Shown: piece by piece, positions 24,919 through 35,438 of the stretch
Position numbering within the stretch: the first letter of the stretch is position 1
How the letters are laid out: the number at the start of each line of letters is the position of its first letter
Assembly (NCBI RefSeq): GCF_021173675.1
Contig: NZ_JAIHON010000006.1
Coordinates: 124,001-188,000, forward strand
Direction of reading: 5' to 3'
Source: Streptomyces lincolnensis
Lineage (GTDB): Bacteria > Actinomycetota > Actinomycetes > Streptomycetales > Streptomycetaceae
Length of the DNA stretch: 64,000 nucleotides
The notes under the pieces: generated by a model
Told to the model about the DNA's origin: nothing
What the model saw: the letters and a program-made list of their open reading frames with translations, nothing else
The model's database searches: none
Position numbers and translations under genes: made by a program

Positions 24919-25998
24919 ATGACTCAGGGGGCCGGTCAGGGACCCGAGACGGAGCGTACGGCGACGTTGCGCGACTTCCGGGTTCCCGCGTACGTCCACG
25001 AGACCGGTCCGTACGACCACAGCACGCACCCCGGTGACGTCGTCCCGCCGCACGAGCACGCCTATCCGGAGGGGTACACCCCCACCGAGCGGGACCTTCC
25101 GGTCATCCACCGCGGGGACACCCTCGACACGGCGGCCGTCGACCCCGCGCTCGTCCCGGCTCCCCAGCCGGACACCCTTCCCGGCCCCCTGTACGTCGTC
25201 GGCGACGTACACGGCTATCTCGACGAACTGACGGCCGCGCTCCAGGAGAAGGGCCTGATCGACGCCGACGGCAACTGGTCCGCGGGCACCGCCCGGCTGT
25301 GGTTCCTCGGCGACTTCACCGACCGCGGCCCGGACGGCATCGGCGTCATCGACCTCGTGATGCGGCTGTCCGCCGAGGCCGCCGCGGCCGGCGGCTACTG
25401 CAAGGCCCTCATGGGCAACCACGAACTGCTGCTGCTCGGCGCCAAGCGGTTCGGCGACACCCCCGTCAACTCCGGCGCGGGCACCGCCACCTTCCAGGCC
25501 GCCTGGCTGCTCAATGGCGGCCAGAAGACCGACATGGACCGCCTCCAGGACCACCACCTCCAGTGGATGGCCCGCCTCGACGCCATGGAGTCCGTCGACG
25601 GACATCTGCTCGTCCACTCCGACACCACCGCCTACCTCGACTACGGCGACTCGATCGAGGCGGTCAACGACACCGTCCGCGAGACGATCACGCGCAACGA
25701 CGCGGACGAGGTGTGGGACCTGTTCCGCAAGTTCACCAAGCGCTTCTCCTTCCGCGACGAGGGCGGCGCCGACGCCGTGCGCTCCCTGCTCGACATGTAC
25801 GGCGGCACCCGCATCGTCCATGGTCACAGCCCCATTCCGTATCTCCTGGGCGAGGTCGGCTCCGAGGACGGCGAGGACCCGGCCGGCCCCCTGGTCGAGG
25901 GACCGCACCTCTACGCCGACGGACTCGCCATCGCGATGGACGGCGGAGTGACCATGGCCGGAAAACTGCTGGTCCAGCAACTTCCCCTGGATATCTGA
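24919..25998 (+). CDS. metallophosphoesterase (calcineurin-like phosphatase)
   Basis: Protein of 359 aa. The metallophosphatase signature is complete: VVGDVHGYLDEL (about 94), FLGDFTDRGPDG (about 135), MGNHE (about 164), LVHSDT and VHGHSPIPY (about 294). These give the di-metal centre of the PPP/ApaH-like group. The N-terminal 85 aa are poorly conserved and His/Asp-rich. A TATGAT element about 80 bp upstream (24835) is a likely -10. Substrate could be a phosphoprotein or a dinucleotide. Confidence 0.88.
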   Translation: MTQGAGQGPETERTATLRDFRVPAYVHETGPYDHSTHPGDVVPPHEHAYPEGYTPTERDLPVIHRGDTLDTAAVDPALVPAPQPDTLPGPLYVVGDVHGYLDELTAALQEKGLIDADGNWSAGTARLWFLGDFTDRGPDGIGVIDLVMRLSAEAAAAGGYCKALMGNHELLLLGAKRFGDTPVNSGAGTATFQAAWLLNGGQKTDMDRLQDHHLQWMARLDAMESVDGHLLVHSDTTAYLDYGDSIEAVNDTVRETITRNDADEVWDLFRKFTKRFSFRDEGGADAVRSLLDMYGGTRIVHGHSPIPYLLGEVGSEDGEDPAGPLVEGPHLYADGLAIAMDGGVTMAGKLLVQQLPLDI

Positions 25999-26191
25999 AC
26001 GTTCACGGGGCAGGCGTTCCCCCGTGGCGGAACGTTCGACGACGGCGCTGGCCAAAGGGCATTTTCGGTAAACCCCCTGTCACGGCGTGCCGTCGTCGCT
26101 CTACCATCGGCTTATCCGTAGCAGGCTCCCCTCCGTTTCTGCCCGACGGCTCGTCAGCGTGCGAGCCCCAAGCCCTACGGAGCATCGGGGG

Positions 26192-27055
26192 ATGCACATG
26201 AACAGCGTTCCGCAGCACCTGCTGAGCGAGGACCGCCAGGAATACGAGCGGATCCTCGATGAGGCGCTGCGCTCCGCACCACACCGCCCGGAACTGGCCG
26301 CTGTCGGCCAGCGGCTCAACCCGGAACAGCTGCGCACCATGGCGCTCAACGCCACCGCACTCATCACGGCGGCCGCGGCGACCGAGTACCAGCACTACGT
26401 GAAGGTCCGCGAGGAACTGCGCCATCCGGCGCCGTCCACCCCGTCGTCCTCGCGCGAGTCCGGCTCCGAGGAGCCGGCCACCGGCGCGATGGGGCTCGCC
26501 ACCACCATGGGAGAGGTCGCCGAGACCGCCGGCGCGGGCGCCGTCGCCGTCGTCGCGGTGCTGGCTCCCGTCCTGGCCGGAACCGCAGCGGCGATCTTCC
26601 TGCTCGTGGGGTACATCCTGAAGATGCTCAACCCCGAGCCGGCCTTCGCCCAGACCATGCTCACCACCGGATGGGTGTTCGGCGCCATGACCGCGGCCGC
26701 GATCCTCGTCGCCGCCGTCGGTCTGCTCCTCACCGCCCTGCGCAACAGCCCCTCGCTCGAAGCCGGTCCCTACGGCGAGATGAGCGCGGAGGTGACCCGG
26801 GCCAGGGACGCCTGGCGCGAGGCCCTGCTGGAGCGCGGCATCCTGCCGTTCCTGCGCGAGGCCCTGGCCGACCCCGGCACGGCCGCACTGCGCCGTACGG
26901 CACCGCCGACGCCGACCAGCCGTATGCCGCACCTCGGCTACGGCCGCCCCGGCTTCAGCAGCCCGGACGACGGAGCGCCGGGCTCACGCCCCCGCTTCTC
27001 GAGCCCGGACTACACCAGCCCGGACTTCGGGGGGCCGGACCACAAGCCGGAGTAG
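26192..27055 (+). CDS. two-helix membrane protein with FSSPD repeats
   Basis: Protein of 287 aa, no family recognised. An acidic helical N-terminus (1-80) is followed by two membrane helices (about 115-140, GAVAVVAVLAPVLAGTAA..., and 158-182, VFGAMTAAAILVAAVG...). A cytoplasmic helical segment follows, and then a Pro/Ser/Gly-rich tail with repeated (F)SSPD/TSPD/GGPD motifs. ATG 26192 directly follows GGGGG. It stands between its upstream metallophosphatase and three hairpins before thiC. Likely a Streptomyces-specific envelope protein. Confidence 0.7.
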   Translation: MHMNSVPQHLLSEDRQEYERILDEALRSAPHRPELAAVGQRLNPEQLRTMALNATALITAAAATEYQHYVKVREELRHPAPSTPSSSRESGSEEPATGAMGLATTMGEVAETAGAGAVAVVAVLAPVLAGTAAAIFLLVGYILKMLNPEPAFAQTMLTTGWVFGAMTAAAILVAAVGLLLTALRNSPSLEAGPYGEMSAEVTRARDAWREALLERGILPFLREALADPGTAALRRTAPPTPTSRMPHLGYGRPGFSSPDDGAPGSRPRFSSPDYTSPDFGGPDHKPE

Positions 27056-27057
27056 CC

Positions 27058-27150
27058 GGCCAGTCGGAGGAGCCGACTGGCCGGAGCACACCGGAGCACG
27101 CGCCCGGGCAGCCCCTCGGCTTGCGTCCCCACGGTGGGGAGCGCAAGCCG
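27058..27150 (+). terminator. two hairpins after the membrane-protein gene
   Basis: First hairpin 27058-27082: GGCCAGTCGG pairs with CCGACTGGCC around AGGAG. Second hairpin 27117-27150: CGGCTTGCG and TCCCC pair with GGGGA and CGCAAGCCG, with one bulged G and an ACGGT loop. Both are strong and suit factor-independent or pausing termination. Confidence 0.75.
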
Positions 27151-27197
27151 AAGACCGGGCCGGACACCGGCCGTTGTCGTGCCGGTGCCTTGAGGAC

Positions 27198-27217
27198 GTC
27201 CCGGCCGCGGCCGGGAC
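27198..27217 (-). terminator. hairpin downstream of thiC
   Basis: GTCCCGGCCG and CGGCCGGGAC form a perfect 10-bp palindrome 15 bp past the thiC stop. Confidence 0.6.
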
Positions 27218-27232
27218 TTCGTCATGCCGTCC

Positions 27233-29035
<1,803 letters not shown>

Positions 29036-29043
29036 GAGACCTA

Positions 29044-29209
29044 CTCCCTACGCCGGCATTACCCGGTAACAGGTTCGGCGGTCGACGCAGCGGCTTCCGT
29101 CTGCCGACGTTTCGTGGGGAACGTCACTCTCTTCGGAGGACGTTCCACGTGAAACATCGCTGGAACGGAGGTCAGCGCCCTCTCAGCCCGGTGCTCCGAG
29201 CTCCCGCGT
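29044..29209 (-). promoter_or_regulatory. TPP (THI-element) riboswitch with enlarged arm
   Basis: On the - strand just upstream of thiC, the conserved pyrimidine-sensing half GGCTGAGAGG (29178-29189) and the pyrophosphate-sensing half ACCTGTTACCGGGTAATGCC then GGCGTAGGGAG (about 29044-29075) are present in the right order. The distance between them is much longer than in a minimal TPP aptamer, about 100 nt. That implies a long P3 arm, and this arm contains a parS-like sequence at 29142-29155. The aptamer ends about 8 nt before the thiC ATG, so it probably controls translation initiation. Confidence 0.9.
29142..29155. promoter_or_regulatory. parS: parS-like site inside the thiC riboswitch
   Basis: GTTCCACGTGAAAC, one mismatch (position 4) from the parS consensus, in the extra arm of the TPP riboswitch. 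Confidence 0.6.
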
Positions 29210-29288
29210 GTACAAAGGTGCCTCCACGCTAGCGGCAATTCGGGCGCGGTGAACAGAGGGCCCCTGTCGTTCTTGCGATGATCGGTCG

Positions 29289-30851
29289 GTGACCACGACG
29301 CAGCAGTTCCCCTTCCCGCCCCCCGAGCCGCCCCACGGGTCCGGCTCCGGAAACGGCCGCGGTCCCGGCGGCGGCCACGGCCACGGGCCGGGGGGCGGCA
29401 GCGGGCACGGGCACGACTCCGGTGGCGATGGTGGGCAAGGCCACGGGCCCGGTGACGGGCACGGGCAGGGAGGGCCAGGCGGAGGGCACGGCCACTCGCA
29501 CAGTCACAGTCATGGCCCGGCGGCGCCCGTCTCCAAGCATCTGCGGAAGGTCATCGGGGCCGTCCTCATCCCCTTCGCCGCAGCGGTGCTGGTCGGGCTG
29601 GTGGTGCTCTGGCCGGGTGGCGCCCCGGCGCACGAGCGCACGGGTGTCGGCTTCGACCGGCAGACCCAGCAGGCCACGGTCACCAAGATCGAGGAACTCA
29701 GCTGCAAGTCGGTGAACGCCTCCGGCGAGACGCCGACCGGTGACACCTCCACCGCCGAGGGCTCGTCCGCGCAGCAGCAGGCGAACGGCACCTGCAAGCG
29801 CGCCACGATCCGGGTCGACACCGGCGACGACAAGGGCCGTACGTTCACAGAGATCGTCCAGCCGGACCAGTCGCGGCAGTTGCACGAGGGCGAGAAGGTC
29901 GTGGTCGCCTACGAGCCCTCCGCGCCGAAGGACCTCCAGTACTCGGTCACCGACGTCAACCGCCGCTTCCCGATGGCGCTGCTCGCCGGCATCTTCGCGC
30001 TCGCCGTCGTGGTGGTGGGCCGACTGCGCGGTGTGATGGCGCTGGTCGCACTGGCCATCAGCTTCATGGTGCTCAACTTCTTCGTGCTGCCCGCGATCCT
30101 CCAGGGCTCGAACCCGCTGGTCGTGGCGGTGGTCGGGTCGAGCGCCATCATGCTGATCGCCCTCTACCTGTGCCACGGCCTCTCGGCCCGGACATCCGTG
30201 GCGGTACTGGGCACACTGATCTCACTGCTCCTGATCGGCGTCCTCGGCTCGATGTTCATCGGCTGGGCGGCGCTCACCGGCAACACCGACGACAACACCG
30301 GGCTGATCCACGGGCTGTATCCGTCGATCGACATGAGCGGTCTGCTGCTCGCCGGCGTCATCATCGGTTCGCTCGGTGTCCTGGACGACGTGACGGTCAC
30401 GCAGACGTCCGCGGTCTGGGAGCTGCACGAGGCCAACCCGTCGATGGGCTGGCGCGGGCTGTACCGGGCGGGCATCCGGATCGGCCGCGACCACATCGCC
30501 TCCGTCGTCAACACGCTGGTCCTCGCCTACGCGGGCGCCGCGCTGCCGTTGCTGCTGCTCTTCTCGATCGCCCAGAGCAGCGTGGGGACGGTCGCCAACA
30601 GCGAGCTGGTCGCGGAGGAGATCGTGCGCACCCTGGTGGGCTCGATCGGCCTGGTCGCCTCGGTGCCGGTCACGACGGCCCTGGCGGCCCTGGTGGTCTC
30701 CGCCGACCGGCCGGGGTCGCAGGCCGGTGCCCCGAGCGCGGGGGCGGCGGGACCGACGGGAGCGGGAGCGACGGCTGTCGGTGCTCGCGCCGGTTCGGCA
30801 CCGGCCCCCGCTCCGGCCCGTGGCGGCAAGGGACGTAGGCGCAAGCACTGA
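29289..30851 (+). CDS. YibE/F-family membrane protein with His/Gly-rich N-terminus
   Basis: Protein of 520 aa. Residues 14-75 are almost only Gly, His, Pro and Ser, ending in GHGHSHSHSHG, a likely metal-binding or low-complexity tail. One membrane helix (about 87-107), an extracytoplasmic domain with two Cys (ELSCKS and NGTCKR) and six or more further helices follow (from about 218: FPMALLAGIFALAVVVVG). The body matches YibE/F (PF07907), including LDDVTVTQTSAVWELHEANP and GRDHIASVVNTLVLAYAGAALPL. Transport activity is presumed, substrate unknown. It is divergent from thiC, sharing the promoter gap. Confidence 0.88.
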   Translation: MTTTQQFPFPPPEPPHGSGSGNGRGPGGGHGHGPGGGSGHGHDSGGDGGQGHGPGDGHGQGGPGGGHGHSHSHSHGPAAPVSKHLRKVIGAVLIPFAAAVLVGLVVLWPGGAPAHERTGVGFDRQTQQATVTKIEELSCKSVNASGETPTGDTSTAEGSSAQQQANGTCKRATIRVDTGDDKGRTFTEIVQPDQSRQLHEGEKVVVAYEPSAPKDLQYSVTDVNRRFPMALLAGIFALAVVVVGRLRGVMALVALAISFMVLNFFVLPAILQGSNPLVVAVVGSSAIMLIALYLCHGLSARTSVAVLGTLISLLLIGVLGSMFIGWAALTGNTDDNTGLIHGLYPSIDMSGLLLAGVIIGSLGVLDDVTVTQTSAVWELHEANPSMGWRGLYRAGIRIGRDHIASVVNTLVLAYAGAALPLLLLFSIAQSSVGTVANSELVAEEIVRTLVGSIGLVASVPVTTALAALVVSADRPGSQAGAPSAGAAGPTGAGATAVGARAGSAPAPAPARGGKGRRRKH

Positions 30852-30920
30852 GCGTGAGGAGGTCCGCTCACCGGATGCCCCCGTGCTGAAGCGTTCCTCC
30901 AAGGTCGTCGACGTACGGCT

Positions 30921-31358
30921 TCAGCCCGCGCTCTGCTCCTCCGCCAGGATGCGGTCCAGCGCCTCGTCGAGGTGGGCGTCGAAGTCCCCGAGGGCGCCCT
31001 CCTGGCCGAGCGGCACCAGCTTGTCCGTCCGGTCGAGGAAGGCGATCAGCGGGGCCGCCGAGGAACGGAACAGGGCCTGGTCGGTGCCGACCTGGAGCCG
31101 GATCAGGACGTCGCCCAGGATGTCGGCGTCGGCGGGCGAGACCCGCACATCGCCCTCCCCGCACGGCCGCCCCACTCCGTCGATCAGCAGCTCACGGCCG
31201 AAGGCCCAGGTCACCGGAGCATCGCCCGGCAAGTGGAAGGTCAGCCGGACGGCGTAGGGATCGCCGGTCTCGTAGCGCAGCTCCACCGGGATCCGGAAGG
31301 AGAGCTCCTCGGAGACGAGAAAGCTCATCATGACCTCTGCCTGAACGGACTCGCGCAT
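30921..31358 (-). CDS. ssgA: sporulation-specific cell division activator SsgA
   Basis: Protein of 145 aa. The whole sequence matches SsgA, founder of the SALP family: MRESVQAEVMMSFLVSEELS, FRIPVELRYETGDPYAVR, VTWAFGRELL, LFRSSAAPLIAFLDRTDKLVPLGQE and a C-terminal RILAEEQSAG. In Streptomyces SsgA activates septum formation in aerial hyphae and affects branching and fragmentation. It lies directly downstream of ssgR on the same strand, which encodes its transcriptional activator. The 99-bp gap is the ssgA promoter region. Confidence 0.97.
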   Translation of the reverse strand: MRESVQAEVMMSFLVSEELSFRIPVELRYETGDPYAVRLTFHLPGDAPVTWAFGRELLIDGVGRPCGEGDVRVSPADADILGDVLIRLQVGTDQALFRSSAAPLIAFLDRTDKLVPLGQEGALGDFDAHLDEALDRILAEEQSAG

Positions 31359-31457
31359 CGCTTACCCCGTCGTGTGACGTCGACTGGCCGGGAGTGATCC
31401 CTTGGACACTGATGAAATATTGCTGAACGTGCACGACAGATCACAAGGAGTGAGTTT

Positions 31458-32342
31458 TCAGATACTGATAGAGATCGCGAGCGAGCCCAGAAGTCGCCCC
31501 ATCGCGGCCTGGAGCTGCTGCGTCGCGGCGGGCAGACGGTCGGCCTGGTGTGCGGGCAGCGAGATGGCCATCGTCGCGGCCGTGTTACCCACCGTGATCG
31601 GAATCGCCGCGCACACCGTGCCCAGCGCGTACTCCTGCCGCTCCGTCACAGGCTCCATGCGCTGCACGCGGTCGAGCCGCCGGAGCAGGCTGTGGCTGTC
31701 GCGGACCGTGTACGGGGTGATGGACCGCACGGGGTAGCGGTCGAGGTGGTCCCGGCGGGCGGATTCATCCAGTTGGGCCAGCAGGCACTGGCCGATGGCG
31801 TGTGCGTGGCCGGTCTCACGGAAGTCGGCCCACTCCTCGACGGCCGGATTGCCCGGGGTGTCGGAGACACAGACGACCTCGATCTCGCCGTCGCGGTACA
31901 TGGCGTAGTACACGGGGACGCCGATGGCGTCGCGCCAGAGGGCCAGTGTCTCGGCGACCGCGCTGCGACGTTTCTGCTGGGCTCCGCTGCTGCCCAGCCG
32001 CTCGGCGGCCTCGCCGAGGAAGAACAGGCCCTTGTCGCGCCGCAGATAGCCCTCGTACACCAGAGTGCGCAGCAGGTGGTAGGCCGTGGGGAGCGCCAGG
32101 CCCGTCTCGCGGGCCAGCTGTTTGGCGGGCGCTCCGTGTTCGTGCTCGGCGACGGCCTCCAGCAGGCGCATGGCGCGCTGCACGGACCCGATGAGGGTGG
32201 TGGAGTGCGGTGTTGCGGAAGGTTCCGTACCCGGTCGCTCCGCCGACGTCGCCTGCCGCTGCACGGGAGGGGTCGGGACGGCGGCGCGGCCCGTCGCGAA
32301 GGGTGGGGAGGAATCCGCGGATGCGGTGTCGGCCGTGGCCAA
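31458..32342 (-). CDS. ssgR: IclR-family activator of ssgA (SsgR)
   Basis: Protein of up to 294 aa. A winged helix-turn-helix (SVQRAMRLLEAVAEHEHGAPAKQLARETGLALPTAYHLLRTL, about 52-92) is followed by an IclR effector domain (GVPVYYAMYRDGEIEVV...SLPAHQADRLP). The position upstream of ssgA identifies it as SsgR, which is required for ssgA transcription in S. coelicolor. The start is uncertain: TTG 32342 has GGGAG 6 nt upstream, whereas GTG 32264 lacks a ribosome binding site but is nearer the length of other IclR proteins. Confidence 0.92.
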   Translation of the reverse strand: MATADTASADSSPPFATGRAAVPTPPVQRQATSAERPGTEPSATPHSTTLIGSVQRAMRLLEAVAEHEHGAPAKQLARETGLALPTAYHLLRTLVYEGYLRRDKGLFFLGEAAERLGSSGAQQKRRSAVAETLALWRDAIGVPVYYAMYRDGEIEVVCVSDTPGNPAVEEWADFRETGHAHAIGQCLLAQLDESARRDHLDRYPVRSITPYTVRDSHSLLRRLDRVQRMEPVTERQEYALGTVCAAIPITVGNTAATMAISLPAHQADRLPAATQQLQAAMGRLLGSLAISISI

Positions 32343-32581
32343 GGGGCACTCCCGAAGCGCGAGGGGGGCAGCCCGTGCGGGGGAACACGGGAGAGAGGGT
32401 GTACGCCGCTCACGGGGGTCGTCGTCCCCGCGTCGAATTCCGGACTCTAACCGTCTGTCACCGCTCGCAGACGGCCTGCCGGGGAAACTTCCCTCGCGCG
32501 AGGGAACCGGTGATTCCTGTTACCGATCGCCGGTTGCCCCACGCCGACCGGTCATCCGGTCGCCCCGCTCTCCCCGGGCAC

Positions 32582-32794
32582 TCACCAGTCGCCGCGCGAC
32601 GAGGAGCTCGTCGTGAACTTCCGAACGACGTAGACCAGTCCGCCGACGAGGGCCACGAAGACGAGCACCTTGAACAGCAGTCCGATGACGAAGCCGACGA
32701 CGCTGGCTATCAGCCCGCCGAACACGACCAGGGCGATGACAGGCACCGCGACCCACTTAATCCACCACGGCAGTCCTGCGAAGATCTCTCGCAT
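32582..32794 (-). CDS. small membrane protein (DUF5326 type)
   Basis: Protein of 70 aa: MREIFAGLPWWIKW, two closely spaced membrane helices (WVAVPVIALVVFGGLIASV and GFVIGLLFKVLVFVALVGGL) and a Ser/Arg tail (FTTSSSSRGDW). It resembles the Streptomyces DUF5326 family. ATG 32794 is chosen because the conserved part starts there; an upstream start at 32863 adds a charged segment with no support. Function unknown. Confidence 0.8.
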   Translation of the reverse strand: MREIFAGLPWWIKWVAVPVIALVVFGGLIASVVGFVIGLLFKVLVFVALVGGLVYVVRKFTTSSSSRGDW

Positions 32795-32953
32795 CGCCCC
32801 AACCTCTCCGATACCTGTGCGCTGTCCGGCACTTCGTGTGCCGGATCTTCTGATGTCCTGCACTCGATGCTAGAGCGGGAAGGGTGTCCGGCGGGGGCCT
32901 CGCAGCCCTTGTCGGCCCCTGACTGATCCCCTAGGGAACCCTGAGACCGCAGG

Positions 32954-33271
32954 TCAGCTCTCGGGCGGAGAGAAGACCACCATCACCCTGAGGTCCTCGC
33001 TGATGTGGTGGAACTTGTGGGCGACCCCGGCCGGCACATACACGACGCTGCCGCGTGCGACCTGGGTGGTCTCCATGCCCACGGTGATCGCGGCGCGGCC
33101 GCTCACAACGAAGTAGACCTCGTCCTGGTTGTGCGGTTTCTGTGGATCATGCTCGCCGGCGTCGAGCGCGTACAGGCCGACGGACATGTGCCGCTCCCGT
33201 AGAAACTGCAGGTAGGCGCCCTCGTTGGCGGCGCGCTCCGCCTCCAGTTCGTCCAGCCGGAATGCCTTCAT
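32954..33271 (-). CDS. cupin-domain protein
   Basis: Protein of 105 aa. A single cupin beta-barrel: motif 1 KPHNQDEVYFVVSGRAAI (His and Glu metal ligands) and motif 2 VYVPAGVAHKFHHI (His ligand). All expected metal ligands are present. Small cupins of this sort act as dioxygenases, isomerases or sensors; no substrate is indicated. It is divergent from the holin-like gene at 33332. Confidence 0.8.
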   Translation of the reverse strand: MKAFRLDELEAERAANEGAYLQFLRERHMSVGLYALDAGEHDPQKPHNQDEVYFVVSGRAAITVGMETTQVARGSVVYVPAGVAHKFHHISEDLRVMVVFSPPES

Positions 33272-33331
33272 CGTCCTCGTCCGCTCTTGTCGCACTGCTC
33301 GTAGCCGATCTCGTCTGCCACGATCAGACAC

Positions 33332-33709
33332 ATGAAGAATTTCGTAGTCAAGACGATCGCCAACGCGGGCGCCCTGGCGGTCGCCGTATGGCTGCTGGAC
33401 AAGATCACTCTGACCGGTGACAGCACCGGCAAGAAGGTCTGGACGCTGCTCCTGGTCGCCCTGGTCTTCGGACTGGTGAACTTCCTGGTCAAGCCCGTCG
33501 TGAAGCTGCTGACCTTCCCGCTGTTCATCCTGACGCTCGGCCTGTTCACCCTGGTGGTGAACGCGCTCATGCTGCTGCTGACCTCGTGGCTCGCCGACAA
33601 GCTCGACCTGAGCTTCCACGTCGAGGGCTTCTGGACCGCCGTCCTGGGCGGCCTGATCGTCTCGATCGTGGCCTGGGCGCTGCACGTCGTCCTTCCCGAC
33701 GAGGACTGA
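33332..33709 (+). CDS. phage holin family IV (PF04020) membrane protein
   Basis: Protein of 125 aa with four membrane helices and the motif LVFGLVNFLVKPVVKLLTFPLFILTLG that marks the 'mycobacterial 4 TMS phage holin' family, a widespread chromosomal family with no proven holin role. It is followed 7 bp later by ptpA and then the PLP-lyase gene, so the three probably form an operon. Confidence 0.85.
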   Translation: MKNFVVKTIANAGALAVAVWLLDKITLTGDSTGKKVWTLLLVALVFGLVNFLVKPVVKLLTFPLFILTLGLFTLVVNALMLLLTSWLADKLDLSFHVEGFWTAVLGGLIVSIVAWALHVVLPDED

Positions 33710-33716
33710 CCCTGTC

Positions 33717-34208
33717 ATGACGTACCGCGTCTGCTTCGTGTGCACCGGGAACATCTGCCGGTCGCCGATGGCCGAGTCGGTCCTGCGGGCCCGTGTGGCG
33801 GAGGCGGGGCTGGACGGCCGGGTCGAGGTCGACAGCGCCGGCACGGGCGGCTGGCACGAGGGCGACGGTGCCGACCCGCGCACCGTCGCGGTCCTCGTGG
33901 ACAACGGCTACGGCGGCGAGCACACCGCCCGGCAGTTCCGACCGTCCTGGTTCTCCCGCCTCGACCTCGTCATCGCCCTCGACGCGGGCCACCTCACGGC
34001 GCTGCGCCGCCTGGCCCCCACCGCGCGGGACGCGGAGAAGGTGCGGCTGCTGCGTTCCTACGACCCCGCCGCGGGCGACGACCTCGACGTTCCGGACCCG
34101 TACTACGGGGGCATGGACGGCTTCGAGGAGTGTCTTGAGATGGTGGAGGCGGCGAGCGAGGGCCTCCTCGCCGCGATACGCGAGGACCTGGAGGGACGGG
34201 CGGCATGA
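33717..34208 (+). CDS. ptpA: low-molecular-weight protein-tyrosine phosphatase
   Basis: Protein of 163 aa. The P-loop CTGNICRS (Cys9 nucleophile, Arg15) is at the N-terminus and the general-acid DVPDPYYGG lies near residue 124, so all catalytic residues are present. PtpA is a known LMW phosphatase of S. coelicolor whose overexpression affects antibiotic production. The stop overlaps the next gene's start by 4 bp (ATGA). Confidence 0.94.
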   Translation: MTYRVCFVCTGNICRSPMAESVLRARVAEAGLDGRVEVDSAGTGGWHEGDGADPRTVAVLVDNGYGGEHTARQFRPSWFSRLDLVIALDAGHLTALRRLAPTARDAEKVRLLRSYDPAAGDDLDVPDPYYGGMDGFEECLEMVEAASEGLLAAIREDLEGRAA

Positions 34209-35359
34209 GTGATACGGGCGGGCATACGGCGCCTTTCGGCAGCGGTGACGGTACGCGCGCGGTGCGGGCCGGGCTGCCCGATCCGGTCAAGCACGAGCCG
34301 ACGCTGCCAGGGCCGGTGTTCGCCGCCCACTACCACCTGCCGGGCGAGGTGACGGGGCCGTACGGCTACGGCCGCGACGACAACCCCACCTGGACCCTGC
34401 TGGAGCGCGCCATCGGCGAGCTGGAGGCGCCCGGGCGGGACGACGTCGAGACGCTCGTCTTCGCCTCCGGCATGGCCGCCATCTCGTCGGTGCTCTTCTC
34501 CCAGCTGCGCGCCGGCGACACCGTGGTCCTGCCCGACGACTGCTACCAGGCGATGCCCCTGGTACGCGCCCAGCTGGAGGCATACGGCATCGAGGTGCGC
34601 ACCGCGCCGACCGCGGGCGACGCCCAGCTCGACGTCCTCGACGGCGCGAAGCTGCTGTGGATCGAGACCCCGTCCAACCCCGGGCTCGACGTGTGCGACG
34701 TCCGCCGGCTCGCCGAGGCGGCCCACGCGCGGGGCGCCCTGGTCGCCGTGGACAACACCCTCGCGACGCCGCTCGGGCAGCGGCCGCTGGAGCTCGGCGC
34801 CGACTTCTCGGTGGCCAGCGGCACCAAACAGCTCACCGGGCACGGCGACGTCCTCCTGGGCTACGTCACCGGACGCGACACCGAGGCCATGGCCGCCGTA
34901 CGGCGGTGGCGGAAGATCGCCGGAGGGATCGCCGGGCCCATGGAGGCCTGGCTCGCACACCGTTCGATCGCCACGCTCCAGCTGCGGGTCGAGCGGCAGA
35001 ACGCGACGGCACTGGTACTCGCCGAGGCACTGCGAAAGCGGTCCGAGGTGAGCGGGCTGCGGTACCCGGGCCTGCCCGACGACCCCTCGCACAAGGTGGC
35101 CTCGCAGCAGATGCGGGGCTACGGCTGCGTGGTCTCCTTCACGCTGCCCACGCGCGCGTGTGCCGAGCGTTTCCTCGACGCGCTGCGGCTCGTCGACGAC
35201 GCGACCAGCTTCGGCGGAGTGCGCTCCACGGCCGAGCGGCGCGGACGCTGGGGCGGGGACGACGTACCCGAGGGCTTCATCCGTTTCTCGGTCGGTGCCG
35301 AGGATCCCGAGGATCTGGTGGCGGACGTGCTCCGGGCGCTGGACGAGTCGGCCGACTGA
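34205..35359 (+). CDS. cystathionine gamma-lyase-like PLP enzyme
   Basis: Protein of 384 aa of the Cys/Met metabolism PLP family. Conserved features: YGYGRDDNPTW near the N-terminus, FASGMAAISSVLF, LWIETPSNP, VAVDNTLATP and the PLP lysine in VASGTKQLTGHGDVLLG. It lies between ptpA (4-bp overlap) and a double terminator. Substrate preference (cystathionine, cysteine, homocysteine or methionine) cannot be decided from sequence. The name follows the usual Streptomyces annotation. Confidence 0.88.
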   Translation: MSDTGGHTAPFGSGDGTRAVRAGLPDPVKHEPTLPGPVFAAHYHLPGEVTGPYGYGRDDNPTWTLLERAIGELEAPGRDDVETLVFASGMAAISSVLFSQLRAGDTVVLPDDCYQAMPLVRAQLEAYGIEVRTAPTAGDAQLDVLDGAKLLWIETPSNPGLDVCDVRRLAEAAHARGALVAVDNTLATPLGQRPLELGADFSVASGTKQLTGHGDVLLGYVTGRDTEAMAAVRRWRKIAGGIAGPMEAWLAHRSIATLQLRVERQNATALVLAEALRKRSEVSGLRYPGLPDDPSHKVASQQMRGYGCVVSFTLPTRACAERFLDALRLVDDATSFGGVRSTAERRGRWGGDDVPEGFIRFSVGAEDPEDLVADVLRALDESAD

Positions 35360-35365
35360 CTGCTC

Positions 35366-35438
35366 CCGGGCCGTTCCGGACGGCCCGGCTACGTACAACG
35401 GACGGTCCGAGCCTCCCCCCTCGTGGCTCGGACCGTCC
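35366..35438 (+). terminator. double hairpin ending the ptpA operon
   Basis: Hairpin 1 (35366-35388): CCGGGCCGT pairs with ACGGCCCGG, 5-nt loop. Hairpin 2 (35400-35438): GGACGGTCCGAGCC pairs perfectly with GGCTCGGACCGTCC over an 11-nt loop. Two strong terminators in series. Confidence 0.9.

Noticed and set aside
29142..29155. E-box type CACGTG at 29142 treated as a chance match
   Set aside because: Thirteen of fourteen bases match parS, and the base density of such sites nearby is far above chance, so it was kept as a real candidate instead of being dismissed; a shorter CACGTG elsewhere (for example 47685-47690) was not reported.
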